Source of the DNA: Acanthococcus lagerstroemiae
Taxonomy: Eukaryota > Arthropoda > Insecta > Hemiptera > Eriococcidae
Length of the DNA: 64,000 bases
Direction of reading: 5' to 3'
NCBI GenBank assembly: GCA_031841125.1
Contig: CM063112.1
Coordinates: forward strand, 21,230,603-21,294,602
Shown: piece after piece, positions 59,501-64,000 of the stretch
Layout of the letters: the number at the start of each line of letters is the position of its first letter
How positions within the stretch are numbered: the first letter of the stretch is position 1
The notes under the pieces: model-generated
The model's database searches: none
What the model was told of the DNA's origin: nothing
The model's input: the letters and a program-made list of their open reading frames with translations, nothing else
Program-made: the position numbers and the translations under genes

Positions 59501-62500
59501 GTTAATTACATCGATGATATTTTGGTTTTCTCTAAAACTTTTGATGAACACTTGGCCCATGTAGAAAAAGTGATTGATTCGATTAGTAAAGAAGGATTCA
59601 AGTTGAGCCTGGCCAAGTGTAATTTTGCTAAAAATCAGGTCAGATATCTAGGTCATATTGTTGGTAATAATTTAACCCGTCCTGTTTACGAAAATATCCT
59701 GCCGGTTCGTGATTTTCCTACTCCACAAAATCAAAAAAATGTAAGGCAATTTTTAGGTAAAGTCAATTTTTATCACTCCTATATTCCAAATTCATCTGCT
59801 CTTTTGGCACCTTTACACAATTTACTAAAAAAAAATGCACCTTTTGTATGGAGTGATAAATGCGAAAAGAGCTTCCAGTTAGCCAAAAATTATTTATGTC
59901 ACGAACCATGCTTAGCTATTTATAGCCCTTTTAAGGAGACAGTGGTTTACACTGATGCAAGCATTGAAGGTATTGGTGCGGTTTTGAAGCAAAAGCAGTC
60001 AGATGGCTCTTTTAAGCCAGTGGCTTACTTTTCTAAGAAGTTAAACGAGGTCCAGAAAAAGAAAAAAGCCTTATACCTCGAATGCCTGGCTATTAAAGAA
60101 GCTCTTAGTTACTGGAGATATAGATTGCTCGGTATCTCATTTACTATCATAACGGACCATAAACCTTTAGAGAATATGCGAATTAATACGAAATTCGATG
60201 ACGAGCTTAGAGAAATGATTTTGCAAATTTCACATTTTAATTACACTGTAAAATATTTACCAGGCAAAGATAATTTAGAGGCTGATTGTCTTTCCCGGAA
60301 CCCGGTCTTGGAGAGTCATGAGGCTACTTCAGAATTAAAAGTCATAAACTTTATTAATGTAAATGATATTCTAGAAGATCAGAAAATTGCATTTCGGAAT
60401 TTTTCCAGTAAACTTAATGTAATTAGTAAAGATAATATCCTTTTTACGAAATGCAAAAACAAGAATAAAATAGTTATTTCAGATGAATTTGCTAGAGAAT
60501 TAATTAAAAAAACACACCTTAAATTTGGACATATTGGTAGTAAACAAATAGAATTAACTATTTTACCTTTTTTCTATAATGTAAATTTAGTAAGATTAAT
60601 TTCTGATATTTCTAAAAAGTGTCCAGTGTGTATTAAAAATAAAAGCCGCGTACCAACTAGGTACGGTCATTTGTCGCACCTAGGTCCTGCAAAGGAGCCA
60701 TTTGAAATTATGTCTTTGGACACCATTGGTGGCTTCTCTGGTAACAACAGTCAGAAAAGGTATATCCATCTGTTGGTCGATCACTTTTCAAGGTACGCTT
60801 ATGCTGTCACATCATCCACTCAGAAAGCTCCTGATTTTATTAAACTAATTAACTTAGCCTTGAACAATAAAAATAAAATTTCTAACATATTAGCAGATCA
60901 GTATACCGGTATAAATTCTATTTCATTTAAACATTTTTTACAACAAAAAAATATTCGTTTGTTATTTACTGCTGTTGACTGTGCTTTTTCTAATGGCCTG
61001 AACGAGAGATTAAATCAAACTTTAGTTAACAGACTTCGTTGTAAAGTTAATGAATCAGAAAATAATAAGAAACGTCCATGGCCGATTTTGTTTGATGAAT
61101 GTTTACAAGAGTATAATGATACAGTTCATACAGCAACTCGTTTTTCTCCTAGTTATTTAATGCATGGAAAAAATAATAACATAATACCTGGTATTAACGT
61201 AACTACTGATCTTGCTCAAGATAGGCTAACAGCTTTCAAGAATTCAAATAAAAGTCACGAAATTAATAAAAAAAGATTTGACCGTAATAGAAAGGAGATT
61301 TCATTTTCAGAGGGAGATGCTGTCTATGTTAGCCATGGCAACTCTCTCAATCACAATAAACTGGATGAAATACGATCAGGACCATACAAAGTTATTAAAA
61401 AAATTTCTAATGTAATATACGAGGTTGACTCCGGTTTTCAAAAAAAAGAGTCAAATTTATATCATGTTTCTAAAATGTATCCTTATAACCTTAACATGTA
61501 ACTTTACTCATTTTGCATATGTTTATACTTGCCACTCATTAAGTCATGTTTGTGTTATGACGTGTTATACTCCTGTTGTTTTCTTTAGTGCGGGGATGTA
61601 AAATTATTGTGTCATAATTTTATGAATTTCAGCTTCTCTTTCACTTCATTGTATTTAGAATTCTATTTTCAAACCGTGCACGTTTTGTCTAGCAGGTATC
61701 GCATTCGGCCTCACCATTCATGGCTTATCGAGGATCTTTTGTTTACCTACTTTTATTTTTGCAGTCTTTGACTGTCGATCTACTTTCGTTGCTCTGTAGC
61801 CACTCTGTACAGTAATATTCGTGCATTAGTGGTTTACTCGTCTTACGATGAAGATAGATAGATTTTTGTTGGAGTTAAGATCTTTTGAAATTACTAATTT
61901 CACTTGTAATTTCACTAATTCGTAATTATCTGCAATACATATTCGTTTGCTGAATTGTGTTCAATTTATTCGTGCAAATTAGTAACCAAACGTAATTCCA
62001 ACTTACAAGTATAAAAAACGAAGCAAAGCAAACAAAATTCATTGGCAAGGAAAGGAGCGGTTCCAAGTTTTTCGAAAGAAAAATGTAAATTCGGCAATTA
62101 AAATATTTCTGTAGATTGATAATACTTTCTAGATTTGATCAACTAATGAAAATTCTGGTGAAACTCGTTTCAGAATCTGGAATTTCCCCAATTATTATCT
62201 TCCATTCCCCTACATTCCGCTCAAACCGAGCGTTCGTATCTACCCCAGTAATATTGACTCTATGAATTCAATAGTAGGTAATAGGTATCTACCTTCAGTG
62301 TATATTAAAGACACGTAAGTCCAGTTAAAGTGATCCAGTATGTCGAATAATATGAAAGTATCTGTAAACGTGATCAACGAACGTTCTCTGAGTAGTTTCT
62401 CAACATTTGGTTTTGAAGTAAAAGGATCCGTATCCTTTATGTATGGTATTTTCAAAGCATTTAGCAAAGGATACATAACATTGGTAAATCTTGTTTGCGC

Positions 62501-63902
62501 GGATAGTTCGAATACTCCAATGAGTGGAGGAGATTCATTCATATTCGAAAGACAGCTACCCTAATGGAACAGATGAAAGAAGAAGGTGAACAAAAGGATC
62601 AAAGTAAATATAATGAGGGGAAAATGTGAAAATTAGTCCCACATGTGCGACAGTCTCTTCTACTTAACGTTTCACAATTAGACAGATCTCTACCTTTACA
62701 CTGCAGGTTCTTATTACAACTTGACATAATGTCGTTGAAATTTAATTTCAAACACGTGGGTAGTCTTAAACTGTAGGACGGTTTTCAAAAATAAAAGCAG
62801 TCCTAGTTTGTTCCCGATTGACATGAAGCCGAATGTGAGCGCATTTGTGAACATCACTCAGTAATCACACTACTGCTGAGCGATCACTTCACACACACTA
62901 TCTTAAAATGATTAGATGTTCACCACTCACAAAAAATGTGATCGGCCAAAAGTCTCAAAACGGTAGTGGTTTGTGACATGTTGCGTGAGCGCTCACCAAA
63001 TTGTCAATCGGGTTTTTTCTTCTGTTTTCAAGAAATCACACCACTTTTTAAATCAAAGAATCGGGGGGGGGAAGCGATTATGATAATGCTTCGCCATGGT
63101 ATAGACAAAACAATTACTTCAAAATGCGAATTATTAGTTCTCAGGTAGGTATACTCCAGCAACTTCAGTATTTGGTATTCTGCCACAGTCTCGCTGTCAC
63201 AATCGTCGATGATGTAAGCTCCAATGTTGTAATCTTTCGTTGCCCTGAAATGACAAAGGAAACATTAATGCGTCAAAAAAACTTATACTGTATATAGGTA
63301 AACATATAATATGTACATCGGCCTACAATTCCAAACTATTCACTGAAAAAAGGTTCGCGTCAACCCTTTAGTATTAGGTACTTCGTAGAGTGTACTCACC
63401 CATCCGACGACCATCCAAATCCTCTGATTATGGTCCAAAAGTGTTCAATCGCTAGCACACTGTCAAAACTGATTTTGGAACCACATTTCAGAAAATGACT
63501 CGATTTTTCATCAGTGTAGAACTGTTTGTGAATAGGAAAAAGTACAGCAACCATTACGTCTCCAGGTATGCAACCGATTATCTGTTGTTTCTTTTTCAAA
63601 TTAATTTCTGGAACTGAAAAGTTCAACAGATATTCCAGTTGTTCTTTATTTCTTCCACACTGTGCATCCAAGGAGATCTCAGCTTCTACACATTTTTTAT
63701 CGAGGGTCCAATCGTCATAAAAGACCTCATCGTTGCACATCTTTGATCCATCCGGTTCTCCTTCGTCCCCTTCGAATTCTCCGGATCCAGCCATTACTGT
63801 CACTGTTTGAAGGATGCAGCATATTAAACAGGATACGAAGACAGAAACAAAACAATATAAACGTATCCGGAGATGACATTTAAAATCAAAAACGAACATC
63901 AC
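35651..63902 (-). CDS. Gene A: class C (mGluR-like) GPCR, 11 exons, complete
   Basis: Predicted plasma-membrane receptor of the metabotropic glutamate family. Join on the minus strand: 63902-63400, 63244-63118, 62560-62293, 48312-48069, 47512-47253, 45129-44966, 41897-41712, 37166-37016, 36886-36498, 36314-35985, 35848-35651. All introns are GT-AG and phases agree, giving about 939 residues, usual for the family. Order: signal peptide (residues ~12-34), Venus-flytrap ligand-binding domain (~80-520), cysteine-rich domain (~570-640), seven helices (~645-900), short tail of about 40 residues. Family signatures seen: HFNWTYVS, CCWVC in the cysteine-rich domain, NTPVVK in the first intracellular loop, NFNEAKYIGF entering TM6. 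The exon 7 acceptor is the weakest call. No stop or frameshift interrupts it, so it looks functional. The ligand is unknown, because the usual glutamate-contact motif after KIP is replaced. A strong splice donor 55 nt after the stop suggests a 3' UTR intron. Confidence 0.85.
35985..36314 (-). CDS. Gene A exon 10: TM4-TM6 of class C GPCR
   Basis: 330 bp, phase 0 at both ends. Acceptor CGCATAG|ATTATA. Donor TACAAG|GTGAAG is preferred over reading on to an early stop, because the next exon then supplies TM7 in frame. Encodes TM4, TM5 (KTWLFDYLFLSVLILLSTA) and TM6 with the invariant NFNEAKYIGFSMY. Confidence 0.9.
36498..36886 (-). CDS. Gene A exon 9: TM1-TM3 of class C GPCR
   Basis: 389 bp. Acceptor ATTTCAG|GGTGTG, donor TCACAG|GTTAGT. 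Encodes the pre-TM1 CEKLPVIKLKWDDP segment, TM1, the first intracellular loop with KHRNTPVVKSSTKELS, TM2, the conserved extracellular cysteine and TM3 with ATMYAALLVKTVRI. It ends at KMRFMSIESQ, matching the mGluR PRF.S..SQ second loop. Confidence 0.92.
37016..37166 (-). CDS. Gene A exon 8: cysteine-rich domain
   Basis: 151 bp. Acceptor CCTAG|ATTATT, donor ACCA|GTGAGT. Encodes PCCWVCVNACREP and CVSCMDDEWPNDDLT, the classic mGluR cysteine-rich pattern (CCW.C..C......C..C....WP..DLT). Too short for an ORF call; identified by reading the strand directly. Confidence 0.85.
37201..37236 (+). mobile_element. Orphan mariner-like terminus
   Basis: TACAGGGTGGTTCACGAACT resembles the left end of the element at 42029 (CAGAGTGTTTTACGAACTGG). 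No matching right end nearby, so probably a truncated copy. Confidence 0.4.
37570..37770. repeat. Series of short hairpins before a poly(A) run
   Basis: Five consecutive mini-inverted repeats: TTCTCACTGAAGTGAAGA, TTTCCTTGAGAAAGGA, TTTCATTCATGAAAGG, TTTTCCTGAAAGGAAA and TTCTCATTGAAGAA. Then 22 A at 37775-37796. Function unknown; in gene A intron 7. Confidence 0.45.
38185..38690 (+). pseudogene. RTE-like LINE reverse-transcriptase fragment
   Basis: Reads LKNNKSPGNDN, then across frame breaks NYRPISL-like, TSWLQKRF and FIAFYDYNKAF. This matches the N-terminal RT motifs L...KA.G.D.., NYR.I.L and D..KAFD. The catalytic YADD region is absent. In gene A intron 7. Confidence 0.6.
38756..39023. mobile_element. 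Fold-back MITE with arms of about 120 bp
   Basis: Ends ACATAGCGTTTACTGATAAG (left) and its exact inverse at 39004-39023. The inner halves also pair, for example AAAATTCTAC..TTTC..CG(T/C)TCTTTCCA. No clear target duplication. Confidence 0.75.
39123..39533. mobile_element. hAT-like element with CTTTTCGCTTT keyword array
   Basis: Ends CAGTGATGGAAAG and, inverted, CACTGATGGAAAG. Flanking 8-mers CGAACAGG and CCAACAAG agree at six of eight. The interior repeats ACTTTTTGCTTTTCGCTTT-like words at least six times, all in one orientation. No ORF of substance. Confidence 0.65.
39640..40920 (+). pseudogene. LINE pol 3' part with RNase H domain and zinc knuckle
   Basis: Reads RITYAAIVWWGRV and LDHLQRLACVMTTGAM (post-RT region); then an RNase H domain with NASKNDQGVGIGI, the LQAEIIAI glutamate motif and ICTDSQSAIKVL aspartate motif; then LGHCGIKGN. 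After that the C terminus has LMVGLLTGHG and a CX2C...HX4C knuckle (CRYCGEEEETSIHIICQC). One in-frame stop replaces a tryptophan before LGHCGIKGN, and a shift lies near 40740. The tail is ATGAAATAAAATAAAATG. RNase H-bearing LINE of the I/LOA/Jockey side; clade not certain. In gene A intron 7. Confidence 0.8.
41011..41265. repeat. Two-copy ~130-bp tandem repeat rich in GGGTAAC
   Basis: GAGGGTAACCGAGGGTTGCA occurs near 41055 and again near 41187, with collinear flanks. GGGTAACT/AGTTACC recurs within each unit and forms a palindrome at the junction (AGTTACCTGGGTAACT). Confidence 0.7.
41481..41540 (+). repeat. A60 homopolymer
   Basis: Sixty uninterrupted A. Could be the poly(A) tail of a plus-strand retrocopy; the preceding 140 bp were not recognised. 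Confidence 0.9.
41712..41897 (-). CDS. Gene A exon 7: ligand-binding domain end and start of cysteine-rich domain
   Basis: 186 bp. The 3' half is clear: KCSDRCLAGQKK matches the start of the mGluR cysteine-rich domain (S.CS..C..G..K), with donor AAG|GTAATT. The 5' boundary is less certain: the strong-looking acceptor TTGCAG at 41908 would throw the frame, so an AG 10 nt further in (GTGAG|TTATTG) is used to keep phase. Confidence 0.7.
42029..44174. mobile_element. Tc1/mariner-like 2.1-kb element with subterminal repeats
   Basis: Ends CAGAGTGTTTTACGAACTGG and, inverted, CAGAGTGTTTCACAAAGTGG, with TA at 42027-42028 and 44175-44176. Inside the left end a TCGCTGAT...ATCG(T/C)ATCA word occurs three times about 140 bp apart (42223, 42361, 42501); its inverse occurs twice near the right end (about 43791 and 43942). 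No intact transposase. A second end-like word (GTGAAACACCCTGTA) at 43567 suggests nesting. In gene A intron 6. Confidence 0.65.
42574..42756 (+). CDS. Small cysteine-rich ORF inside the mariner-like element
   Basis: 60 codons. The C-terminal half is NYCTRGCYTNNGICSTKMCK followed by GCTN, six cysteines in a spacing (C-x3-C-x6-C-x4-C-x2-C) like zinc-binding tails of some transposon-derived proteins. Probably the 3' remnant of a captured or nested transposon gene. Function unknown, no start-context evidence. Confidence 0.3.
   Translation: MYKRYTSNQNLSGIKSLSSKGYISLALETTSSNYCTRGCYTNNGICSTKMCKGCTNVTVV
44305..44736. mobile_element. hAT-like 432-bp MITE
   Basis: Ends CAGGGCTGGTGTTTTTTA and, inverted, CGGGACTGGTTGTTTAAA; flanking 8-mers ACTGTGGT and ATTGTAGT agree at six of eight. 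AT-rich, no ORF. In gene A intron 6, close to exon 6. Confidence 0.55.
44966..45129 (-). CDS. Gene A exon 6: end of ligand-binding domain
   Basis: 164 bp. Acceptor TCGTAG|GTCAGAG completes a glycine codon started in exon 5; donor GCGG|GTAAGA. Encodes the segment from QSLPLNDT through ICYGTVNCTRPSLAFMR, including cysteines expected near the end of the ligand-binding domain. The gene B equivalent should lie just left of this window. Confidence 0.8.
45692..45878 (-). other. Intron-5 anchor of gene A, homologous to gene B 142-346
   Basis: Collinear non-coding similarity between the two receptor genes. Shows that the duplication included introns. No coding signal of its own; the short plus-strand ORF at 45762-45956 is not conserved as an ORF. 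Confidence 0.75.
46305..46933. mobile_element. hAT-like 629-bp element with perfect 8-bp TSD
   Basis: Perfect 16-bp inverted ends (CAGGGAAAATTATTTT) and identical flanks GTCATATT at 46297-46304 and 46934-46941. The interior repeats CAAAATATG(T/C)C-like words about ten times in one orientation. No transposase. In gene A intron 5. Confidence 0.88.
47253..47512 (-). CDS. Gene A exon 5: ligand-binding domain
   Basis: 260 bp. The acceptor TTTCAG|CGTTGAATGG is chosen because it keeps phase with exon 4 and is conserved in gene B (TTTTAG|CGTTGAATGG). The ORF runs further upstream, but the upstream AG would break the frame. Encodes the region up to NPWLKDIVQTQYNC...SCIG. Donor ATAG|GTAAAT. Confidence 0.82.
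48069..48312 (-). CDS. Gene A exon 4: ligand-binding domain, second lobe
   Basis: 244 bp, same as gene B exon 4. Acceptor TTTTTAG, donor AGCAG|GTTAGT. Encodes NYYNVCIAKSE...KAKVIISFVGDSQILVKLL, corresponding to the mGluR strand carrying 'C(I/L)A..E' and the 'VV.F...' strand of the second lobe. Nearest gene B homologue is at 13894-14137. Confidence 0.85.
49340..49900 (+). pseudogene. Gypsy integrase C-terminal remnant
   Basis: Reads GMVQQFN (N terminus of the last catalytic helix), LKEYLTKVVAEHQRD, LPYRSAIHENTQHTPAKVVF and GRELRLPCDLKFE, then degraded VWFYRE and INDVVYRIRK. This is the standard Ty3/Gypsy integrase end. Stops and shifts make it dead. It is a different element from the intact one at 56781. 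Confidence 0.75.
50664..53669 (+). pseudogene. LINE with endonuclease, RT and C-terminal C2H2 finger, decayed
   Basis: Starts with a degraded TWNVRT endonuclease motif (tryptophan now a stop, 50676), then GFVVRNSVNQ, LSNFNARVGRDH and a degraded end of the endonuclease. RT follows: AVKKLKNHKVSGEDNLPAKI (52040), IPESHASFRP, EISNGVRQGSVLAPLLF-like, a broken YADD (52757), LYGSETWTVYKRQ and HSLRWLGHVQRM. The C terminus carries a canonical C2H2 finger, CX2CX12HX3H (53580-53645). At least eight shifts or stops. Target-site duplication not found. In gene A intron 3. Confidence 0.85.
54355..54478 (+). pseudogene. 3' end of a second Gypsy element, internal part and polypurine tract
   Basis: GRAKIVHFDRLT (about 54374-54410) is the closing motif of Gypsy integrases. 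A polypurine tract AAGGAGGGGGCAG ends at 54478, directly before an LTR start. May belong to the same element as the integrase remnant at 49340-49900, separated by the LINE. Confidence 0.6.
54479..55010 (+). mobile_element. 3' LTR of the decayed Gypsy element, split by a MITE
   Basis: Starts TGTGGCGGATGCTCCCCC after the polypurine tract; has a TATA-like AATATAAAGG at 54596 and runs to about 55010 after the MITE. The end is not sharply defined and no second LTR was seen in the window. Confidence 0.5.
54633..54889. mobile_element. hAT-like MITE (CAGTGGCGCAGCCAA ends)
   Basis: 257 bp, ends CAGTGGCGCAGCCAA and, inverted, CAGTGGCGTAGCCAA. AGTCTAT occurs on both sides (54624-54630 and 54890-54896). 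Contains G- and C-homopolymer runs near each end. Inserted in the LTR. Confidence 0.75.
55236..56131. mobile_element. ~896-bp element with AAGATGACATAG keyword
   Basis: Ends AGGGGAAGGTGGTCCAAGAT and, inverted, AGGGGAGAGTGGCCCAAGAT. AAGATGACA(T/C)AG occurs near the left end (55250, 55447) and inverted at 55733, 55756 and 56104. No ORF of note and no clear target duplication. In gene A intron 3. Confidence 0.6.
56781..57191 (+). repeat. 5' LTR
   Basis: Starts TGTAAAATTATT, ends CCAACTTACA. Contains TTTCACTTGTAATTTCAC-type repeats near its 3' part and no clear TATA box. Identical to the 3' LTR. Confidence 0.97.
57191..57204 (+). promoter_or_regulatory. Candidate self-priming site
   Basis: AAATTAGTAATTTC at the LTR/internal junction is the exact reverse complement of GAAATTACTAATTT at 57071-57084 inside the LTR. 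No TGG occurs between the LTR end and the gag ATG at 57270, so a standard tRNA-CCA primer cannot pair there. Tf1/sushi-type elements prime with the 5' end of their own RNA in just this way. Function is inferred. Confidence 0.5.
57270..58475 (+). CDS. gag: Gag-like protein of the Gypsy element
   Basis: 401 residues, the first ATG after the LTR (78 bp leader). The structural protein should assemble the retrotransposon particle in the cytoplasm. A central helical, capsid-like region (~residues 120-290, with WCEMFEKES and LKSCLDVTLNDWF) is followed by a serine/lysine-rich linker. A cysteine knuckle CX2CX9HX4C (C352, C355, H365, C370) differs in spacing from the usual retroviral CX2CX4HX4C. The ORF ends in AAAAAAC-TAA, a slippery site just before the stop. 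No disabling mutation. Confidence 0.85.
   Translation: MPKFQFYIFNDGDGKNTFATIKRIRSIEDETWFSFPDEYQKLSYHELLVKLPAIKSALTVLKARGQYRCVNITLDDDLTAQYVDSDGNFIFKNHFLAETKFSAPTQIGSDLKLDELVSCLAKVAEPKEESVKEILKHFLIEKFNPKNRNVEAWCEMFEKESGRFNLQGTKQIEVLKSCLDVTLNDWFAVNQHRFPVSATWSEWKAKLVSTFGDNSFKAIRYAYNFKFLNGSLIDYAVHKEKMLLELDRNLPDIVILDLIVVGLPFQVQNSLNRHTVTSIEKLHNKLKKFESEDKNLDSSKKFKNFKSNSSSFTSVNSSKNLEESQSKNFINKNAGPKQNFERKGSSSRRKPCSICVSKGFSDRFHLESSCWFQDKPVTSSKSVNKVEAGFSSLSSDDESKN
58463..61501 (+). CDS. pol: Pol of the Gypsy element: protease, RT, RNase H, integrase
   Basis: First in-frame ATG at 58493 (1002 residues from there), but translation probably arrives by -1 frameshift from gag. Residues counted from that ATG: protease DSG (D17) and LIGLDLI; RT with LCIDFSALNK (~237) and YIDD (339-342); RNase H TDAS (D488); integrase zinc module HX3H...CX2C (from H675) and catalytic D743, D802, E838, spacing DD35E. 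GPY-type tail (~963) and no chromodomain. All catalytic residues are present and the frame is intact, so the copy may be active. Copies RNA to DNA and inserts it into the host genome. Confidence 0.93.
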   Translation, partial: VKKLKFLPLIMVNLTLNKNTFCKGVYDSGSNISIISKNLLDSLKINYFRLTNTSFKMVSGRGNVIGIAKIKVRIFQLVKEVYVFVLDNSDFSHNFLIGLDLISTFKLCQDENLRIFQKRSKPYFNSMNAPFNNMSVNTLEMQADLSHLDFRKSCLIRKVIRRFNMAFAKNKFDVGRVTDHEASVKLSEHRYIYRKPYRCNIIDQKEIETQINQLLKAGLIEESASPFASPVTLASKKQADGTTKKNRLCIDFSALNKLIIPENQPFPLIEDLIVKARDCQWFSVLDINSAFWSIPLRKKDRYKTAFVTQTGHYNWKCLPFGLRTSPAIFQRILRNVLKRNDLDDFSVNYIDDILVFSKTFDEHLAHVEKVIDSISKEGFKLSLAKCNFAKNQVRYLGHIVGNNLTRPVYENILPVRDFPTPQNQKNVRQFLGKVNFYHSYIPNSSALLAPLHNLLKKNAPFVWSDKCEKSFQLAKNYLCHEPCLAIYSPFKETVVYTDASIEGIGAVLKQKQSDGSFKPVAYFSKKLNEVQKKKKALYLECLAIKEALSYWRYRLLGISFTIITDHKPLENMRINTKFDDELREMILQISHFNYTVKYLPGKDNLEADCLSRNPVLESHEATSELKVINFINVNDILEDQKIAFRNFSSKLNVISKDNILFTKCKNKNKIVISDEFARELIKKTHLKFGHIGSKQIELTILPFFYNVNLVRLISDISKKCPVCIKNKSRVPTRYGHLSHLGPAKEPFEIMSLDTIGGFSGNNSQKRYIHLLVDHFSRYAYAVTSSTQKAPDFIKLINLALNNKNKISNILADQYTGINSISFKHFLQQKNIRLLFTAVDCAFSNGLNERLNQTLVNRLRCKVNESENNKKRPWPILFDECLQEYNDTVHTATRFSPSYLMHGKNNNIIPGINVTTDLAQDRLTAFKNSNKSHEINKKRFDRNRKEISFSEGDAVYVSHGNSLNHNKLDEIRSGPYKVIKKISNVIYEVDSGFQKKESNLYHVSKMYPYNLNM
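58466..58472 (+). promoter_or_regulatory. -1 programmed frameshift site A_AAA_AAC
   Basis: In the gag frame the last codons read TCA AAA AAC TAA, so the heptamer A AAA AAC immediately precedes the gag stop. Slipping back one base enters the pol frame, which is open from 58463 through the pol ATG at 58493. This is one of the best-characterised eukaryotic/retroviral slippery heptamers. A strong downstream pseudoknot was not obvious (only a small ACCA...TGGT stem). Confidence 0.75.
61597..62007 (+). repeat. 3' LTR
   Basis: Same 411 bp as the 5' LTR. Preceded by a short purine-rich tract (AGTGCGGGGA, 61587-61596) that could prime plus-strand synthesis. Confidence 0.97.
62008..62270 (-). other. 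Gene A intron-3 flank, homologous to gene B 16210-16420
   Basis: AATTCATTGGCAAGGAAAGG, AGAAAAATGTAAAT and CCCTACATTCCGCT match gene B in order. No genes. Confidence 0.7.
62293..62560 (-). CDS. Gene A exon 3: ligand-binding domain with HFNWTYVS motif
   Basis: 268 bp, identical length to gene B exon 3. Encodes LIGVFELS...NALKIPYIKDTD...HFNWTYVSLIYTEG. The HFNWTYVS strand is a hallmark of mGluR ligand-binding domains. The residues after KIP, where glutamate receptors have a serine/threonine ligand-contact motif, are YIKDTD here. Donor GAAG|GTAGAT. The following intron is about 14 kb because of repeats. Confidence 0.87.
63118..63244 (-). CDS. Gene A exon 2: ligand-binding domain
   Basis: 127 bp, same length as gene B exon 2. 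Acceptor TTTCAG, donor GAA|GTAATT in both genes. Encodes the IGAYIIDDCDS...EYQILKLLEYTY segment, equivalent to the GYRILDTC strand-helix of mGluRs. Too short to stand out as an ORF; found by phase and by comparison with gene B. Confidence 0.8.
63400..63902 (-). CDS. Gene A exon 1: signal peptide and start of ligand-binding domain
   Basis: 503 bp, ATG at 63902, donor GTGAGT directly after 63400. Encodes a hydrophobic signal segment (residues ~12-34), an acidic linker and the family motif IPGDVMVAVLFPIHK, followed by a paired cysteine. Two adjacent ATGs open the frame; the second aligns with the single ATG of gene B. Closely similar to gene B exon 1. Confidence 0.85.
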
Positions 63903-64000
63903 TGCGGTTAGATAAAATACTTCATCTAATTATCCATGCGAGTACGTGAATAACGAATAATATCTAGTTTCGACCTAATAAAATCAAGCCCTGACACGGT
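63903..64000 (-). promoter_or_regulatory. Conserved 5' flank of gene A
   Basis: Homologous to the sequence upstream of gene B exon 1. The window ends here, so the promoter is only partly visible. Confidence 0.4.

Larger units (their letters stand above)
56781..62007 (+). mobile_element. Intact Ty3/Gypsy LTR retrotransposon, very young
   Basis: 5,227 bp, LTRs 56781-57191 and 61597-62007 (411 bp each, TG...CA, no difference seen on base-by-base reading). The 4-bp duplication AGTA lies at 56777-56780 and 62008-62011. Gag and pol are both open; there is no envelope ORF between pol and the 3' LTR (95 bp). The pol order protease-RT-RNase H-integrase identifies Ty3/Gypsy. Inserted in gene A intron 3, sense opposite to the gene. 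The gene B paralogue retains the empty site. Clade not settled; no chromodomain after the GPY-type integrase tail. Confidence 0.97.

Noticed and set aside
61502..61596. Envelope gene of the Gypsy element
   Set aside because: Only 95 bp lie between the pol stop and the 3' LTR, and the pol ORF ends in the integrase tail.

Overview
The window is eukaryotic and almost certainly arthropod (insect) nuclear DNA. It is AT-rich and intron-rich, and about half is recognisable transposable-element sequence: R1-clade, RTE-like and RNase H-bearing LINEs, a Ty3/Gypsy element, hAT-, Tc1/mariner- and pogo/Tigger-like DNA elements, fold-back elements, a tRNA-derived SINE and satellites. The TE mix and the divergent class C receptors would fit a hemipteran such as a scale insect or mealybug, but that assignment is a guess.

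The host genes are two paralogous class C (metabotropic-glutamate-receptor-like) GPCR genes, head to tail on the minus strand. Gene A (63902 down to 35651) is complete in 11 exons with consistent phases and no disabling mutation. It encodes about 939 residues: signal peptide, Venus-flytrap ligand-binding domain (exons 1-7), cysteine-rich domain (7-8) and seven-helix domain (9-11). Gene B (21584 down to 10673) shows exons 1-5 intact. An intron-5 segment at 142-346 matches gene A sequence about 560 bp beyond exon 6, so gene B's exon 6 and membrane domain should lie just beyond the left edge. Exons 2-5 have identical lengths in A and B, and introns and 5' flanks still align. Each copy therefore serves as an 'empty site' for insertions in the other.

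Layout: 1-10.6 kb is gene B intron 5, with a minisatellite, an R1-clade LINE (2.2-3.9 kb) and a duplicated satellite block (5.3-8.5 kb). 10.6-21.6 kb holds gene B exons 5-1 with a DNA transposon in intron 4, an RTE-like LINE plus a fold-back element in intron 3, and a LINE 3' end, a G-rich minisatellite, a Helitron-like terminus and a hAT-like element in intron 2. 21.6-35.6 kb is intergenic TE nesting. 35.6-63.9 kb is gene A; its 14-kb intron 3 holds LINE and Gypsy debris and, at 56781-62007, a very young intact Ty3/Gypsy retrotransposon. That element has identical 411-bp LTRs, an AGTA target duplication, gag and pol ORFs joined by a classic -1 slippery heptamer, and no tRNA-type primer binding site.

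The most unusual signal is a set of non-autonomous elements whose ends are arrays of a short private 'keyword' repeated at about 15 nt (or about 31 nt) intervals and inverted between the two ends (15.36-15.86, 29.84-30.81 and 31.94-32.99 kb). Related elements carry subterminal keyword arrays at 39.1-39.5, 42.0-44.2, 46.3-46.9 and 55.2-56.1 kb.
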